Positions 1-11,110 are shown, counted from the first letter of the stretch. The stretch is DNA of 64,000 nt from Galeruca laticollis (GCA_963921935.1 OY998180.1:78064762-78128761), one strand, 5' to 3'. Notes: generated from the letters alone by a model not told the origin. Numbers and translations are program-made.

Positions 1-93
1 TCGAGAAACGAATAAACACATTGAATGATTTCAAAAAAATCAAATATTAACTTGTAATTCGAGTGAGAGCAGCAAGCATCTACCAGAGTTACA

Positions 94-750
94 TTAAAAC
101 AGTGTGCGTGTGTGTGCGTGTGTGTGAACATATAATATATCCGGGTTGTTTTGCTTGCATCGCGACTGAACACCAGAAATTTTTACAGACATGGTCGAAG
201 CTCTGTCAAAACATACTGAAACTACTTGTTCCCATTGTAATTTCAATGATCTAAGAGTATTATCCAAAGAATTAAAAATGGATTCTAAATTTACAGAATT
301 TAATCTTTGTAAATCTATAAACGTTTCTATAGGTTTGTTTACAGAAGGGTCAAAAAATCGAATTACGATAGACATTTGTTCGTGATGATCACAATCAGAT
401 GGTTCATCTGCTATCAAAGAAATATGTTTTCCGTTTAAAGTGGATACGATACTTTGAATGATGACATTATGAATAGATAAAATAATATCGTTTTGGATTT
501 TATTGCTAACGTAACCATTTTTTGGTCCTTCTGTTAAATGAGCCTTCAGCAAAGGATCATATTGAGAAACAAGGGTAATTAATTCTAGAAAAAGTCCACG
601 CTCAGAACTATTTTTTTTCTCATTATGGCAACGGAATGATTTTCCACCTTTTGCTAAACACACTGTAATGTCTATGAGTCTTTTCATTACGTCACGGTTA
701 CGCAGACGTTCTTCATCTTTGTTTTTGTAATAGGGCCACTCTTGAATCAT
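94..750 (-). pseudogene. hAT transposase, DUF4371 (ZMYM1-like) core fragment
   Basis: About 215 open codons resembling the DUF4371 part of hAT transposases annotated as zinc finger MYM-type protein 1-like. Visible features are RNRDVMKRLIDI near the start, an AKGGKSFRCHNE stretch, a GNGYV-like turn (GPKNGYVSNKIQ), and ISLIADEPSDCDHHEQMSIVIRF, the region around a catalytic aspartate (family usually ISLIADEtsD). The reading frame then degenerates into a His-Thr run encoded by the GT microsatellite at about 103-123, so the C-terminal catalytic and dimerisation regions are lost or lie outside. It would normally join the N-terminal piece at 5120-5611, now separated by a LINE. Non-functional. Confidence 0.75.
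103..128. repeat. imperfect (GT)n microsatellite
   Basis: A short gtgtgcgtgtgtgtgcgtgtgtgtg tract. It sits where the hAT transposase reading frame loses similarity, so a repeat expansion or rearrangement may mark the breakpoint. Confidence 0.8.
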
Positions 751-1054
751 CAAGCAAAGTATCGATACTCCTTGTTGAAATTGAAATTTTTTTTATTAAG
801 TACCAAAATACACATCCAAAAAATACATTTTCTATTGCCGCGGAAGAAAATTCTTGTGTGTGGCTCAAAAGATAACAAAATTAATGACTTACATATGTAA
901 TATAATAATGTTATACTATTATAAAACAAACCCAAAAAACGTATTAAACTTTCTTAATATTTTATAAATTTTCATAAATTTATGAATCCATGATTCCCCC
1001 CTAACGGCACCGGTCCAAAAAAGCAATGCAAGGTGAGAATAAGTTTTTTCCTGA

Positions 1055-1598
1055 TTAATGAGAAAAGATGTTATTAATTTGGTCATAGTTAAGTTTAATC
1101 CATTCAACAGAATGTTTCTTAAAAACATTAACACGTTCAAAATTTCTAATATTAGTATCGATAAAAATTATAAATATATGAATGTAATGTAAAAAGTATC
1201 TCCCCCCCCAATCTATACTTTGTACTAAAAGAATAGGCATTATCGTTACTAAAATTTCTTGTGAAATAATTATGAGGTAATGCATTAGTGAAATTTTTTT
1301 TCATATACCAATTCATTAAAAGTGTCTTTACATACATCTGTCTAATATTTAAGAACGATCTAATTTGAAACAAATCTTTTGTAGGAAAATCGAATGGTTT
1401 TTTATACATGATTTTAATTATTTTTCTATGAAGAATATCCAGCGGCTTTAGAGTAGTATCAAAGACTCCACCCCAACCGAGACAACCATACCCTAGAATA
1501 CAATTTACAAGTCCATAATAGATAATTTTTAAGGAATGTATATCTGTAATATTTGCTAATTTTTTAAAAACATATATTAAATATCTTAATTTTTGCAC
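1055..1598 (-). pseudogene. LINE A ORF2 C-terminal region
   Basis: Continuation of the LINE A RT beyond the thumb, in a different frame from 1586-2761. The stretch YGLVNCILGYGCLGWGG followed by LHRKIIKIMYKKP is the conserved post-RT region of Jockey/CR1-type LINEs (the 'YG..WG' block and the basic 'LQ.K..K' helix). It runs through a further frame change to WIKLNYDQINNIF near 1060. No RNase H domain is visible. Confidence 0.65.
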
Positions 1599-2761
1599 AT
1601 GTTATCAATTTGGTAAGACCAACTTGAAAAGGAATCTATTATTATCCCAAGATATTTAGCCTTATTTTGTAAAAGTAAAGTATTAGAGTTACACGTGCAT
1701 GTAGAAGTATTCGTAGAAGATGCATAGCAGTCACAACTGAAATGTGTAATAATTTTGTTATATGAAGGTAAACTTTTTTTACGTTTGGCAAAAGGGATTA
1801 TTACTGTTTTTGCTTCATTAAGAAGTAGACCATTAATGTTCATCCATTTCTTAGCTAAGTAAAGTCCAAATGATACTTTATTCCTAAGTGTATCCCAATT
1901 ATTATCGTCAAAAACCAAAACCGTATCATCGGCGTAAGCCGTAATCTTGCCAATATTTTTCAGGCTAAGAAAGTCATTGATGTAGCACAAAAAAAGAAGC
2001 GGCCCCAGGACTGTACCTTGGGGCACTCCTCTTTTAACAGTCATTTCTTCGCTAATAATACCTTTGATTTTTACTGCTTGTTCTCTATTTGTTAAATAAC
2101 TTTTTAATAGTTTTAATGCATTACCCCTAATAACAAATGGTTTGTCTAGCTTCTCTAATAAACGCAAATGTGGCACCAAATCGAACGCTTTGGTTAAATC
2201 TAATAAGGCAACAATAGTTGGAGTGCTACCATCAACTGCTTTATACAACTGACCCACCACCTTCATGATTGCATCATTAGTAGACTTGCCCTCAATAAAA
2301 CCGAACTGATTTGGGCTTAACAAATTACGATCAATAAAATATCGAGTAAGACGTCTTTTAATAATTTTTTCGCATACTTTAGAAAGGTTAGTAGTTAAGG
2401 ATATAGGACGATAATTATTTATATCAGTATTTGTACCTCCTTTATGAATAGGAACAACATAGGCTTTTTTGAAAGCATTCGGGTAGACACCTTTCAGACA
2501 AATATTATTGAAAATAAAAGTTAGAGGGTCTAAAAAATAACTTGAAAATTTTTTCAGTATAATGTTTGATATTTTACTTGGACCAGTTGAAGGAGAGTTC
2601 TTAAGAGAAGAGATTATTTGAGAGAGTTCCTCAGTATTCGTTTTATAAAGAAAAAAGGATTGATCGCAAGTCGAGTTTATGTTAAAATCGCTTAATTTTA
2701 AATTTTTATTTGAAATATTATTTGACAGTTCATCACCGATATTTACAAAGAAGTTATTCAT
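1586..2761 (-). pseudogene. LINE A reverse transcriptase
   Basis: About 391 open codons with the RT blocks in order: NSPSTGPSKISN (block 0), KKAYVVPIHKGG, NYRPISLTTNLSKVCEKI, QFGFIEGKSTNDAI, ALLDLTKAFDLVPH (first catalytic Asp), RGVPQGTVLGPLLFLCYIND, and AYADDTVLVF (catalytic YADD). Catalytic residues are intact. It is the middle of ORF2; the endonuclease lies upstream in another frame (2758-3852) and the C-terminus downstream in another, so ORF2 is frameshifted at both junctions. In intact elements this enzyme performs target-primed reverse transcription. Confidence 0.85.
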
Positions 2762-4047
2762 TTCGTTTGCAATGTCTTTAGTATCAGTAATAGTTTTGTT
2801 ATTATTTTATTTATGTCCAATTGTTTATTTTTATAAATATTAGAGGATTCCATGGCCACTTTGCAGAGCGTCTTGCTGTCATTTTTTCCCGACAAAATTT
2901 TATCTCTAAAGTAATTTTGTTTGCTAATTTTAATTAGATTATTTAATTTATTTTTGTATAGTTTATAGTCTTTTAACAAACAAAGATTTGTAAGAGTTTG
3001 TTTATACATATAATTTTTTACATAAATAGAATTAACAAGTGCTCGCGTTATCCATGGTTTTCTAATAATATATTTAGGTATAATAGTGTTTGTAGATTTA
3101 ACAATAGCATTTTCAACTTTTTGTAAGTATTTAACCATATTGTTAACGTCCAAAAGAGTATAAAGAGGATCCCAATTAATATTCTCTAGTTCGTTTATAA
3201 ATTGACTCTCATCTAATTTTTTTATGTAGCTACTCTCGTCTATATTATCATTAGTCAAAGGCAAACTTTTCTCAAAGTGTAAAATACAAAAAAAAGGTAA
3301 ATGATCAGTGATACTATAATCCAAAACAGCGGCTTCTATTTTTAAGTTACTTCTATTGTATGTAAAGCAATGATCAATGCAAGTGCCTGTATTATTAAAA
3401 TGACCTCTCCTAGTGATGCAATTTATATAAGATCTAAAACCGTGCGTGTATACACTATTTAGATACTCATTTTTAATTCTTCTATTGTTGGCACAATTTA
3501 ATATATTAATATTTGTATCACCTAAGAATACTTCCACATCACTTTTATTCACATTTTGGAGATACTCATTTAAATTTTCAATAAAAACACCAGCATTTAT
3601 ATCGTGTGACCTATATTGAGAGGACACAGAAAAATTAACATTATTAAATTTAAATTTAAGATTCATAGTATTTAATAAACCGCAAGTAGTATAACTTATG
3701 GACTCGCAAAGCTCTGACCTTATATAGCACACCACTCCGTCACATTTATTTGGCGAATTGTTACTACTAAAATACATATTGTAGCCTTTTATGTTAAAAA
3801 GTTTTAAAATTTTTTGATTAATCTCATTCCAGCTTTCTGAACATACTATCAATTAGAATTCCTCCTTAAAGGAATTAATTAAAAATTTCAAAGGATCAAC
3901 ATTTTTACCCAGACTCCTCACATTACAGTGCAATATTTTCAGACCAGAACCACCAAGAAAGATCGAGTTACAAACACCCTCAGGTGTATCACACTCATAA
4001 GTTTTATAATCTAGATCTTCAATATCATCAATAAAGTTTGTATTCAT
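2758..4047 (-). pseudogene. LINE A apurinic-type endonuclease
   Basis: N-terminal endonuclease domain of ORF2. Reading starts at 4047 (MNTNF), with LKILHCNVRSLGKN (the N of the catalytic 'N.rS' motif), then an in-frame TAA at about 3850 followed by IVCSESWNE (the catalytic E of 'SE.W'). Farther on are EVFLGDTNINIL (the 'GD.N' motif) and SITDHLPFF (the 'SDH' motif). The single stop is the only break within the domain; the frame then shifts at about 2760 into the RT. Presumed target-nicking activity is therefore lost without readthrough. Confidence 0.75.
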
Positions 4048-4186
4048 TCTAAATTATATATTATTCTAAAAAAACGAGTGAAAATAAAACTAAAATTATT
4101 ATACTCTAAAAAATATAAATGAGCGATTTTAAATTTAAATATATTTATAATACCAATGTTTTCATGGTAGAGCCCAAAATTTTCTA

Positions 4187-4935
4187 TTACATTTTAAACA
4201 AGTCTTCTTCACATCTAATTCTAAACTTTTTTGCACCATCCATTTTCCTCACAAAAATGTCACCATCAACAATCCATAGAAATCTGTAACCTAAACGCTT
4301 TTTAACTTCTTTGGCCTTAGCAAGCAAAATTCTTCTATACGCAGTTAGGTCATGGTTTATGTAAATTTTATCAAACTTTCCATTACCATTAGTGTAATCC
4401 AGATCCTCCAATTTGATGTATTTCTTTTCTTTAAGTTTTGTTATCATATTCGATTTATTTTCACTATTGTCAAATTTTACCAAAATAGGGGCATCAGGCT
4501 TAGATGATACCCTGTAGGCCGAAAACATATTATTTGATAATTTCTCCTGCTCTAAGCAGTCAATTTTATGCTCTAGTGAAGTAATCTTTGATCTGCATTC
4601 CACTAATTCATCATCCTTTTTCGTGAGAAGCTGGATCAAGTTGAGATTATCATTCTGCAGTTTTTCCATCTTTATGCCCAGTTCATGTATTAAACGTACA
4701 ACACTGTTTAACGAAGGATCTTCTTCATTATCGCTAGAATCGGCTCTATTATGCTCATCTTTTCTATTCCCCGGGGTTATAGATTTTCCTACTTTATATA
4801 GTTTTTTTGGTAATCTTTGATAGTTAGAATTGATAGATTCGAACATCCACTGCAGTGCCATATCTTGCATTTAGCACATATTATTTGATAATCTTTTTTT
4901 GTAAGTTTTCTGTCACATTTCTTGCATTCCACCAT
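4187..4935 (-). pseudogene. LINE A ORF1: PHD-like finger, coiled coil, FP-like C-terminus
   Basis: Two overlapping frames make up ORF1. The first starts at 4935 with MVECKKCDRK and carries a Cys-rich C-x2-C...C-x2-C...H-C-x2-C finger like a PHD finger. After a frameshift near 4870 the second frame gives a charged coiled coil (about residues 60-110 of the 227-codon frame), then FDKIYINHDLTAYRRILL and RFLWIVDGDIFVRK, which resembles the baculovirus-FP-like C-terminal domain found in many insect LINE ORF1 proteins. The family role is RNA binding in the retrotransposition particle. Domain names come from recalled motifs. Confidence 0.65.
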
Positions 4936-5119
4936 TTTATCAGAAATAATAACCATAAAATTAATTTGTAAACAAAATCCAAAACCAGTTCGAAGGCACG
5001 GCAATCATACATATAAAATTGTACCACAAAAAAAAACTGGTTCGTCTGATAAGGATAAACAGGCATCCATCAGCAGCACAAATTGGAAGTTTCTATATAA
5101 CGCAATTATACCCTTAACC

Positions 5120-5611
5120 ACTTACACGTAATTAGCGAAAATACCATGATCACACCAACAGACCTTTGATGGTTACTGGTACACTGATCAATATTTACTT
5201 TTAGAGTATTTTTTCCAGACACTGAAACTATGTACGTGACATTGTGAAATTTGATGGCATTTGAATTTCTCTGTAGCACGTTTCCAATTTTTGAAGCCAC
5301 TTTCAGTGAAACATTTGTAAACGTGACCTTTGGAAAGTGCATTTTCCATCGCAAAGATACGGCAGCAAAAACAAAAGGCAGCATCTTTAGCAGGGCTTGT
5401 ACTCAAGCCAATTGTATATTTTATACCAACCTTCTTGAAAACTACGTATACTTTTACCGAAATGACTCCTTGGAAAATCATTTAAAACAGGTTGAAACGG
5501 TCTATCTGCTAAACGAGCTTCACGCTCTATACGATCTAATGGCAAATTAACGATCGGATATTCTCTATGAATATCGCTTGATTTTGCTTCGACTTCGACA
5601 TTTCCGTGACA
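5120..5611 (-). pseudogene. hAT transposase N-terminus with TTF zinc finger
   Basis: Frameshifted N-terminal part of the hAT transposase. Minus-strand frames give REYPIVNLPLDRIEREARL, LNDFPRSHFGK and then SPAKDAAFCFCCRIFAMEN, with a C-x2-C pair and a downstream GFKNWKRATEKFKCHQISQCH, matching the TTF-type zinc finger of ZMYM1-like transposases ('D..FCf.C..F' and 'GF..W..a..kf..He.S..H'). The frame changes at least twice. Sequence similarity stops near 5115, where LINE A begins, and the protein resumes at about 750. Confidence 0.7.
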
Positions 5612-6557
5612 AACTGGAATATAACAAATAATAAAATATTAGAAAGATGGCAAAAAACCCGCTTTTCAAAAACACAATACAATATAATAATAATAATAAT
5701 ATCAATAATAATTATTATTATCGTATCATTGCTTGGTTATTTTAAATCACGTGTGGAAGTGTTGTCGGCCTATCAGCGAAGGTTGCGCAGATATACACCC
5801 TGACACATTAGTCTTGAACACTGACATTTTCAAATAATTATGATTTTATAGAAAACCATTCTAGTAAATTCGTAGAAAAGTAACTATATTTGAACTATCA
5901 CGTTTGAAATAGATTATTATACACTACAGCCGTAGAGCCATTACATACAAAACGTGCAAGACATGCAATGGTTTTTTTTTCAAGAATCATATAGGTAGGT
6001 ATATTATGCAGAATAGACAATTTTATCTTACCCACTGATTTTTTTGATACTTATAAGTACGAATCCAAAATCTTACGAATTACTAATACCTAGATAGATA
6101 CTGTATCTAAGATACGCAGCAAATAGGTATGTAACAGTCTATAGAACGACAAGCACTCACTGTCAGCAGCGAAATCGAAATGAAGATACAATACATAGAA
6201 AAATTTAAAATATCAAATCGGAATCTTTTGATGAAAAAACAAAGAGCCGTGCCCGCCCGCAATTCATTTTAAGAATAAAAAACTGCTTCCTTGTATCATT
6301 GCGGCTACCCCTTTGATTTTTTTAGTGTGCAGCACGTGCAACGAAATCCCGCTCTCAGTGTCAGCTCGGCTCCTTTCGCCATGATTTCAAAAAGCCGACA
6401 AAGCGGTATCTTTCGCGGCACTGGTATCGACAAAGGCGGCACGCCGTGTCGTAAAAAGATAACAACAGTAGGTATATTTATATTTTTTTGTGATTTTGAA
6501 AGAACATTAGTATTTAAAAATTATAAAATGTTTTTAATAGATTGATATTTTGAGGAA
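5612..6557. other. no gene seen; probable hAT 5' region
   Basis: This stretch lies between the hAT transposase N-terminus and its probable terminal repeat. It holds an (ATA)n-type microsatellite at about 5680-5722 and a slightly GC-richer segment at about 6290-6470 that could be the element's promoter region. No coding similarity recognised. Confidence 0.4.
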
Positions 6558-6631
6558 TTGGGGTGGGCCATGGCCCACCCTGTCCGGGTGGGCCATGGCC
6601 CACCCTGTCCCCCTTGTAGGCACGCCTATGC
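6556..6631 (-). repeat. hAT terminal region with duplicated palindrome
   Basis: Two tandem copies of a roughly 26-bp unit built around the palindrome ggtgggccatggcccacc followed by ctgtcc, then gtaggcacgcctatg. On the minus strand this reads as the outer terminal repeat followed by subterminal palindromes. Subterminal repeats commonly bind hAT transposases; that role here is inferred. Confidence 0.55.
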
Positions 6632-6954
6632 TTATGTTATTTTATAATGGAAATCTTCTCAAGATAATAAAACAAACGGATTTGTTTTACTAAAAATAAA
6701 AGATTATTTTATTTTCTATACAGAATACAATGTAATAACAACAAATCATATCTGAAAATCAAAGAAACAACATTCAACGTTAATTATTCAATTACTCGAT
6801 TCTTCTAATTATAGCTGTTTGTTCTTTCAAAAGACAGGGACACTAGATAGGAAAATTTAATTGCCGGAGGACCTCCCGGACAGGTGTAGACATGCACAGG
6901 TATTAATCCTTGGATTGGTAATTGTAATAGTGGAAACACAGACTTATTTTGCAT

Positions 6955-7165
6955 TTACAGTTTTATATCTGCATCATTTATATATTGATGTAAAGCAGTG
7001 AAACATTCCTGATTGTCTAGTAGATATTCCAGGTTAATTGGTAATGGGATTTTTTTGGGCTAACTGATGAGAGAGCTTGTTGATGTGTAAGATATTATTG
7101 GGACACTCTAAGATGGCACGTTTTAAGCTTCGTATAGTACCACATGTACAGTGGACTATTTACTA
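6955..7165 (-). pseudogene. LINE ORF2 C-terminal fragment (Cys-rich, after RNase H)
   Basis: The minus strand reads CTCGTIRSLKRAILECPNNI and then, after a one-base shift, PLPINLEYLLDNQECFTAL ending in a stop. The CxC...C pattern and the 'LEYLL.N..c..al..fi...' ending are characteristic of the C-terminus of I- or R1-group LINEs. It is a truncated 3' end; about 300 bases to its left (6640-6950) may be its 3' untranslated region but show nothing else. Confidence 0.5.
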
Positions 7166-7438
7166 ATACAATTTTATATTGATACTTAGGATACATGTTT
7201 TGGTTGCTCATCATTCTGTTTATATTTGTAATGATGTTCCTGTTTTGGTATGTTTGAAACCATACTTAATTGCGACCTTTGATGCTTCCTTGGAAACATG
7301 TGTTCCATTTTTCTTGTGTTTGCTTTCTGAGTATGAGTAATAACTTCTTTGTTTATCTAGTTTAATATGGAAGGACCCTCTACATCTGTCGAATTTAAAT
7401 AAAGTTATTTACACTTCTAATGTATATTTAAATTTTAG

Positions 7439-7576
7439 ACTGAACCTGAAGAAGAAGAAGAACATACCATTAAAAGGCCATTATTTGATCTTTACAAGTA
7501 CAAAGTCGTTAAAATTATAACCAATACAGGAATATTGGTTCTACATTCCGAATTACAGAAATTATTTTATATTAAA
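7439..7576 (+). CDS. RPS6KC1: S6 kinase delta-like exon: kinase N-lobe start
   Basis: 46 codons, phase 0 at both ends. The acceptor is attttag before 7439 and the donor is gtgagt at 7577. It encodes an acidic TEPEEEEE stretch, then KYKVVKIITNTGILVLHSE and a final LFYIK. The last lysine aligns with the family's 'FILK', where the ATP-binding lysine of a normal kinase would be. It splices to 32078 across a 24.5-kb intron full of nested retrotransposons. Upstream exons are not found in the window. Confidence 0.8.
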
Positions 7577-7779
7577 GTGAGTATAAATATTGTGTCATCT
7601 TATTTATATTTGCAGGTAGAATAAAATTACAACTCCAAAGATCTAAGTAAGATTGATTGTAATTTGGATTAGGTTCATGATTTATACAGCGTGTCTATAT
7701 AAATTTGAATCATATGGAAATTTTAGGATACAAAATAATTGACCTGATCGCCAAACCTTTATTTTTCTAGCTTCATATA
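7577..7779 (+). other. start of intron 1; nothing recognised
   Basis: About 200 bases of AT-rich intron between the donor at 7577 and the first recognisable LINE fragment. No coding or structural signal seen. Confidence 0.5.
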
Positions 7780-8470
7780 TTCTTTCTGTTGAAAATGCTC
7801 TTCAAAATATCTCCAAATCTCTCGTTCTCTTGTTTTTCCTTATACATATCTTACATAGCCTTCAGGCATTTTACACAAAACTCCTTTATTCTCAATTCAT
7901 TGCACTTTGTTCTCCTATTTATACTTATTATTTTTAGTATCTCTCATTTTCTTATCAATTCATTTCATATTTCGATTTCATGTTCCCCATTTCCTTATAT
8001 ACAAGATAATCGATAATTGAACTTTGATATCTGCATTTATTTTCTGAATATATTTTTTCTTGTGTGACTTTCATATTTTAAACTTGGTTTCTTTACATGT
8101 CTCAATCAATCTCTCTCCATTATTGGTTCTTCTCCCTATTTACTTAGATACCATTCTATCCCCTCATTTCTATTACAGAACCGATTGTTATAGTTACCTA
8201 ATATAATTACGTTATTTCTAGTTTGTTCTACTAAACGATGTAAATTTCTCTTTTAATTGATTTCTTCAACCTTTGTCAGGTCCATATGCAACAATTAGTG
8301 TATATTCCGCTTTATTTTCTGTTACTTCAAAATCTAAGCTAACGTTCTATCGTCAATAAATTTTCCTTTTTTTCAAATTTAATTTTATCATCTTTAGTTA
8401 GTAATGCTAACCCTATATCTTCGCACGTTTCCCTCTCCACTTATCTTCTTGAAGCTCCATATAGGCAATA
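7780..8470 (-). pseudogene. LINE (RTE-like) endonuclease fragment
   Basis: Badly broken minus-strand coding remnant. Around 8290-8170 it reads LIVAYGPDKG, a frameshift, then LVEQTRNNVIILGNYNNRF followed by NRNEGIEWY, the family's 'YgP' block and 'lGDfN.rvGnrn.G.e' block with the catalytic GD changed to GN. It resembles the RTE-type element in intron 2 and may be the same family. Many stops; inactive. Confidence 0.5.
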
Positions 8471-8581
8471 TTTCTCTACAAAGCCAAATTTTAAAAAGTA
8501 GATAGTCAATACATGTTATATACTTTAAATTACTTACTACATAATAAATTGCTTAATCAGTATATTTTATAATCACCAGCC

Positions 8582-8741
8582 ATTGTATAATTTGTTGAAC
8601 CTTATTTTTGCTTATATTGTAATTTTTACCTTTTGAATTGTTTAGTCATATTGTTAGTCTAGAATCTACTTCGAATCTTGGAACTTGTAACTTTTGTTGA
8701 TTAAATAATTTAAAAAAAAATTCCGAGTGTGAAAAGTTTAT
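8582..8741 (+). repeat. Element A 5' LTR (visible part)
   Basis: Matches the right-hand segment at 31702-31864 over most of its length and ends directly before the primer-binding site. The true start may lie further left; similarity to the 3' copy is only visible from about 8582. Confidence 0.6.
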
Positions 8742-8759
8742 TGGCGCAGTCAGTAGGAT
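8742..8759 (+). promoter_or_regulatory. Element A primer-binding site (tRNA-Ser type)
   Basis: TGGCGCAGTCAGTAGGAT directly follows the LTR. Its complement ends ...GACTGCGCCA, the 3' end expected of insect tRNA-Ser (acceptor strand starting GCAGTCG), with one apparent difference. tRNA-Ser priming is known for the 17.6/297 group. Confidence 0.6.
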
Positions 8760-9122
8760 GTATTAAACGGGCGTTAGTGAATACAACAACCGGTTCATTT
8801 CAACGATTTACCTCAAGTGAATTATTGGGACTCTTGGTTGAGTGAATTAAGTAACTCAACTCGAAGACAGTTGGCTCGTACGAGGAGGAATTTAAAGGGA
8901 ACATTGGCAATTCCAGCGACAAGTGCAACTGGATGGCGAAAGCAGTCCTACTTTTGATGTAAGTACTTTATGTCGTATAGAGGAAATAATTGTTAATATA
9001 ATTCAGAATGATATGACAACTCCGATTCTGATTCTGATTTAGATTCTAGCTCACAAACTTATAATAAAAAAATATATATTGAACTTTCAAAATCTAGATT
9101 TAAAATAAATAAATTTTACAAA

Positions 9123-10150
9123 ATGCCTGTAGATCAAGTGGTAATACCTAAATTTAAAAAGGAATATTTGGATATGATTCCAGAATTTCATAGTGAAAAT
9201 GAATTACTACCTAGATTTATAGAAATATCTGAACAGTTAGTAAATAAATTTTACAATACTGCATATTTAACAGACTTTCAAAATGAACATTTGGTGTCTA
9301 ATATTTTATCTAAAATTAAAGGCCAAGCCACAATAAATATTTCATCATGTAGTAACAAATTGGCAGTATTTGAGAGATGCTTTATTAAATCCATATGCAG
9401 ATAAACGAGACATTTACACGTTAAGTATTGAAATTTCAGGATTAAAATAAGGAAATGAATCACTTTTTGATTTTTATTATAGGATACAGCATCTTTTAAA
9501 TCTACAAACATCATTATTAATTACATGCTCTAATGCAAATGAACAAGCCATTTTAGGCAACTATTTCAAAAATTTGGCACTAAGAGCATTATTGTGTGGA
9601 CTAAAGGAACCTCTCGGTACACTAATTTGTACCAAGAATCCTAGCGATCTAAATTCAGCTTTAAATGTTCTAACGAACGATTTTCCAGTTTAATTAAGTA
9701 CTAATAACAATAATGGAAATCCAAAAAAAATTCATTTAATAAGCCTAGGTCACAGTTTGATGTTAAATAAAGTAACAAAAACAATACTAATAATCAAGCT
9801 GTAAACAGACCAAATTTACAACATAATTATCAACCAAAGTTCAATAGAAATTTAAATAATACAAATAATCAACCTAGTACAAGTAGAAATACCTACACAT
9901 ACAATAAATATACTAATGTTTTCAAACCAAATAGAAACTATCAATTACAAAAACCTACTCCAATGCCTATATCTACTTCTAATATGTACAATCATCCAAA
10001 TATCCTGAATAAACATAATGGGCAAAATCAAACACATTTCGGAAGTAATAGAAAATTTTTTATTTCAGAAGTATTGTATAATAAGGACGATACTGAATGT
10101 ACCACTGATGTTGAAGGATGTTTTTTAGAATACACTCGGAAACGATAGAT
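9123..10150 (+). pseudogene. Element A gag, broken
   Basis: The first frame (9123-9404) starts MPVDQVVIPKFKKEYLDMIPEF and is gag-like; after frameshifts the text continues with NPYADKRDIYTLSIEISG, ESLFDFYYRIQHLLN and GLKEPLGTLICTKNPSDL, the family's capsid C-terminal pattern ('l..Gl..plg..l...p..l..al'). Then an Asn/Gln-rich, basic tail runs to about 10150. No zinc knuckle is visible, as is usual for errantivirus gag. Several stops and frameshifts; not translatable. Confidence 0.65.
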
Positions 10151-10540
10151 ATGTAGAAAAGTTTAATTTTACAAATTATCGTACATAATGTTTTACAAAA
10201 TCAACATTTAAAAAATAATTCAAAGTAACATCTGCTTTAGGCACAAGTCAACAAATCAATTGTACGTAATTCCATCTTCACATATATTTAAAAATAAAAA
10301 TAAAATAAACTTACTATATTGTATATTAAAAATTTCACAATCATTTTGGTTGCTTATTAGGTTTAGATAACCTGAAAAATGTGACAATTGATTTAGTAAA
10401 TCATGTTTTAATTACGCCTCATAGTGAAATAAATATAAATTATTTTAATATCAGAAGTGAAAACACAAATTGTATAGTAGTACCTCCGTGAACTGAACAA
10501 ATAATTAAATTGAATAATGATGATAAAACAAGGGCCTGCG
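10151..10540 (+). pseudogene. Element A pol N-terminal remnant
   Basis: Heavily mutated; short stretches such as INYFNIRSENTNCIVVP followed by a PxTEQIIKLN-like pattern match the protease-to-RT linker of errantivirus pol. Most of the reverse transcriptase that should follow is missing, replaced by a Penelope fragment and a microsatellite. Confidence 0.4.
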
Positions 10541-11110
10541 AGCGCAATGTCCATCACATATAATTAATATAGCGTTCCTAAATTAAAAACATTTCGAAAT
10601 AAAACAACAACATACACCTTCAACGGTGCACCACAATATGCTAGACCGTCACAGATCTTACATGTAGAAACAAAATTTATTGATTGAAGGCCAACAAGTA
10701 GCAGTATCGTGTAAGTCAATTAGTTTTAAACAGAGGAGCAACTAATATCCGAAATATAATGCTCGTATTGGTATGTTATTTGGCGAAATGATGCTTGTCG
10801 CGCCAGCATCTGTACTTACAACTTGTGGCAAAACATTTTTTTCTTAAGTTGAAATTAATTGTATTAAATTAAAATAGATCTTCAATAAATTTCTTGTATC
10901 GGACTTGGCGTTGATAGAATGTTTGTTTTCTGGATTTCTATCATTTCGTGGACCTCTCTTTTCTTTTGGTGGCTTTCAGTTTGTAGTATTTTTGTGTTGT
11001 CATAATCAAAAGCATGTTTATGTTCAACCACATGATTCGTAAGAGCTGTCTGGTTTTTTATCATATTTATGGCCATTTAAGCGGTTTTTTAAATACTGAC
11101 TGCTTTGTCC
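10541..11110 (-). mobile_element. Penelope-like element fragment with GIY-YIG end
   Basis: Minus strand, reading from about 11110: PIGQSSQYLKNRLNGHKYDKK, then after a frame change TALTNHVVEHKHAFDYDNTKIL and KKREVHEMIEIQKTN. This is the C-terminal GIY-YIG endonuclease domain of Penelope-like elements and aligns with the better copy at 53427-53708 (YVGQTSQYLHNR...HSFDFENIKIL). The 3' flank to about 10541 is probably its untranslated end. It lies inside element A pol. Confidence 0.6.

Larger units (their letters stand above)
770..5115 (-). mobile_element. LINE A: CR1/Jockey-group non-LTR retrotransposon
   Basis: A nearly full-length minus-strand LINE inserted into the hAT transposase gene. From 5' (right) to 3' (left): ORF1 with a PHD-like zinc finger, coiled coil and FP-like C-terminal domain (4187-4935), apurinic endonuclease (2758-4047), reverse transcriptase (1586-2761) and a C-terminal region (about 1055-1598). 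Every ORF carries at least one frameshift or stop. I inferred the ends from where hAT similarity stops and resumes; I did not find a clean target duplication. Clade is inferred from RT motifs and ORF1 layout. Confidence 0.75.
1..6631 (-). mobile_element. hAT DNA transposon, 5' part, split by a LINE
   Basis: A minus-strand hAT-type element of the kind that encodes zinc-finger MYM-like transposases. Its 5' end is probably near 6631, where the minus strand begins CATAGGCGTGCCTAC, a typical hAT terminal inverted repeat. The N-terminal TTF zinc-finger region lies at about 5120-5611 and the DUF4371 transposase core at 94-750. The two are separated by a LINE inserted at about 770-5115. The 3' end and matching terminal repeat are not in the window. 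The bases right of the end, cttatgtt, are the candidate 8-bp target duplication, but its partner cannot be seen. Family and orientation are well supported; exact ends are inferred. Confidence 0.7.

Noticed and set aside
63..254. Plus-strand open frame over the (GT)n tract
   Set aside because: It is the opposite strand of the hAT transposase remnant and owes its length to the microsatellite.
6291..6545. Possible upstream exon of the kinase gene (84-codon frame)
   Set aside because: It lies inside the hAT element boundaries, has no similarity to the kinase family's PX or MIT domains, and has no convincing splice context.
7789..8016. Plus-strand 75-codon frame rich in Phe/Leu/Ser that looks like a membrane protein
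   Set aside because: Antisense to a recognisable LINE endonuclease remnant; the hydrophobic look comes from T-rich sequence.
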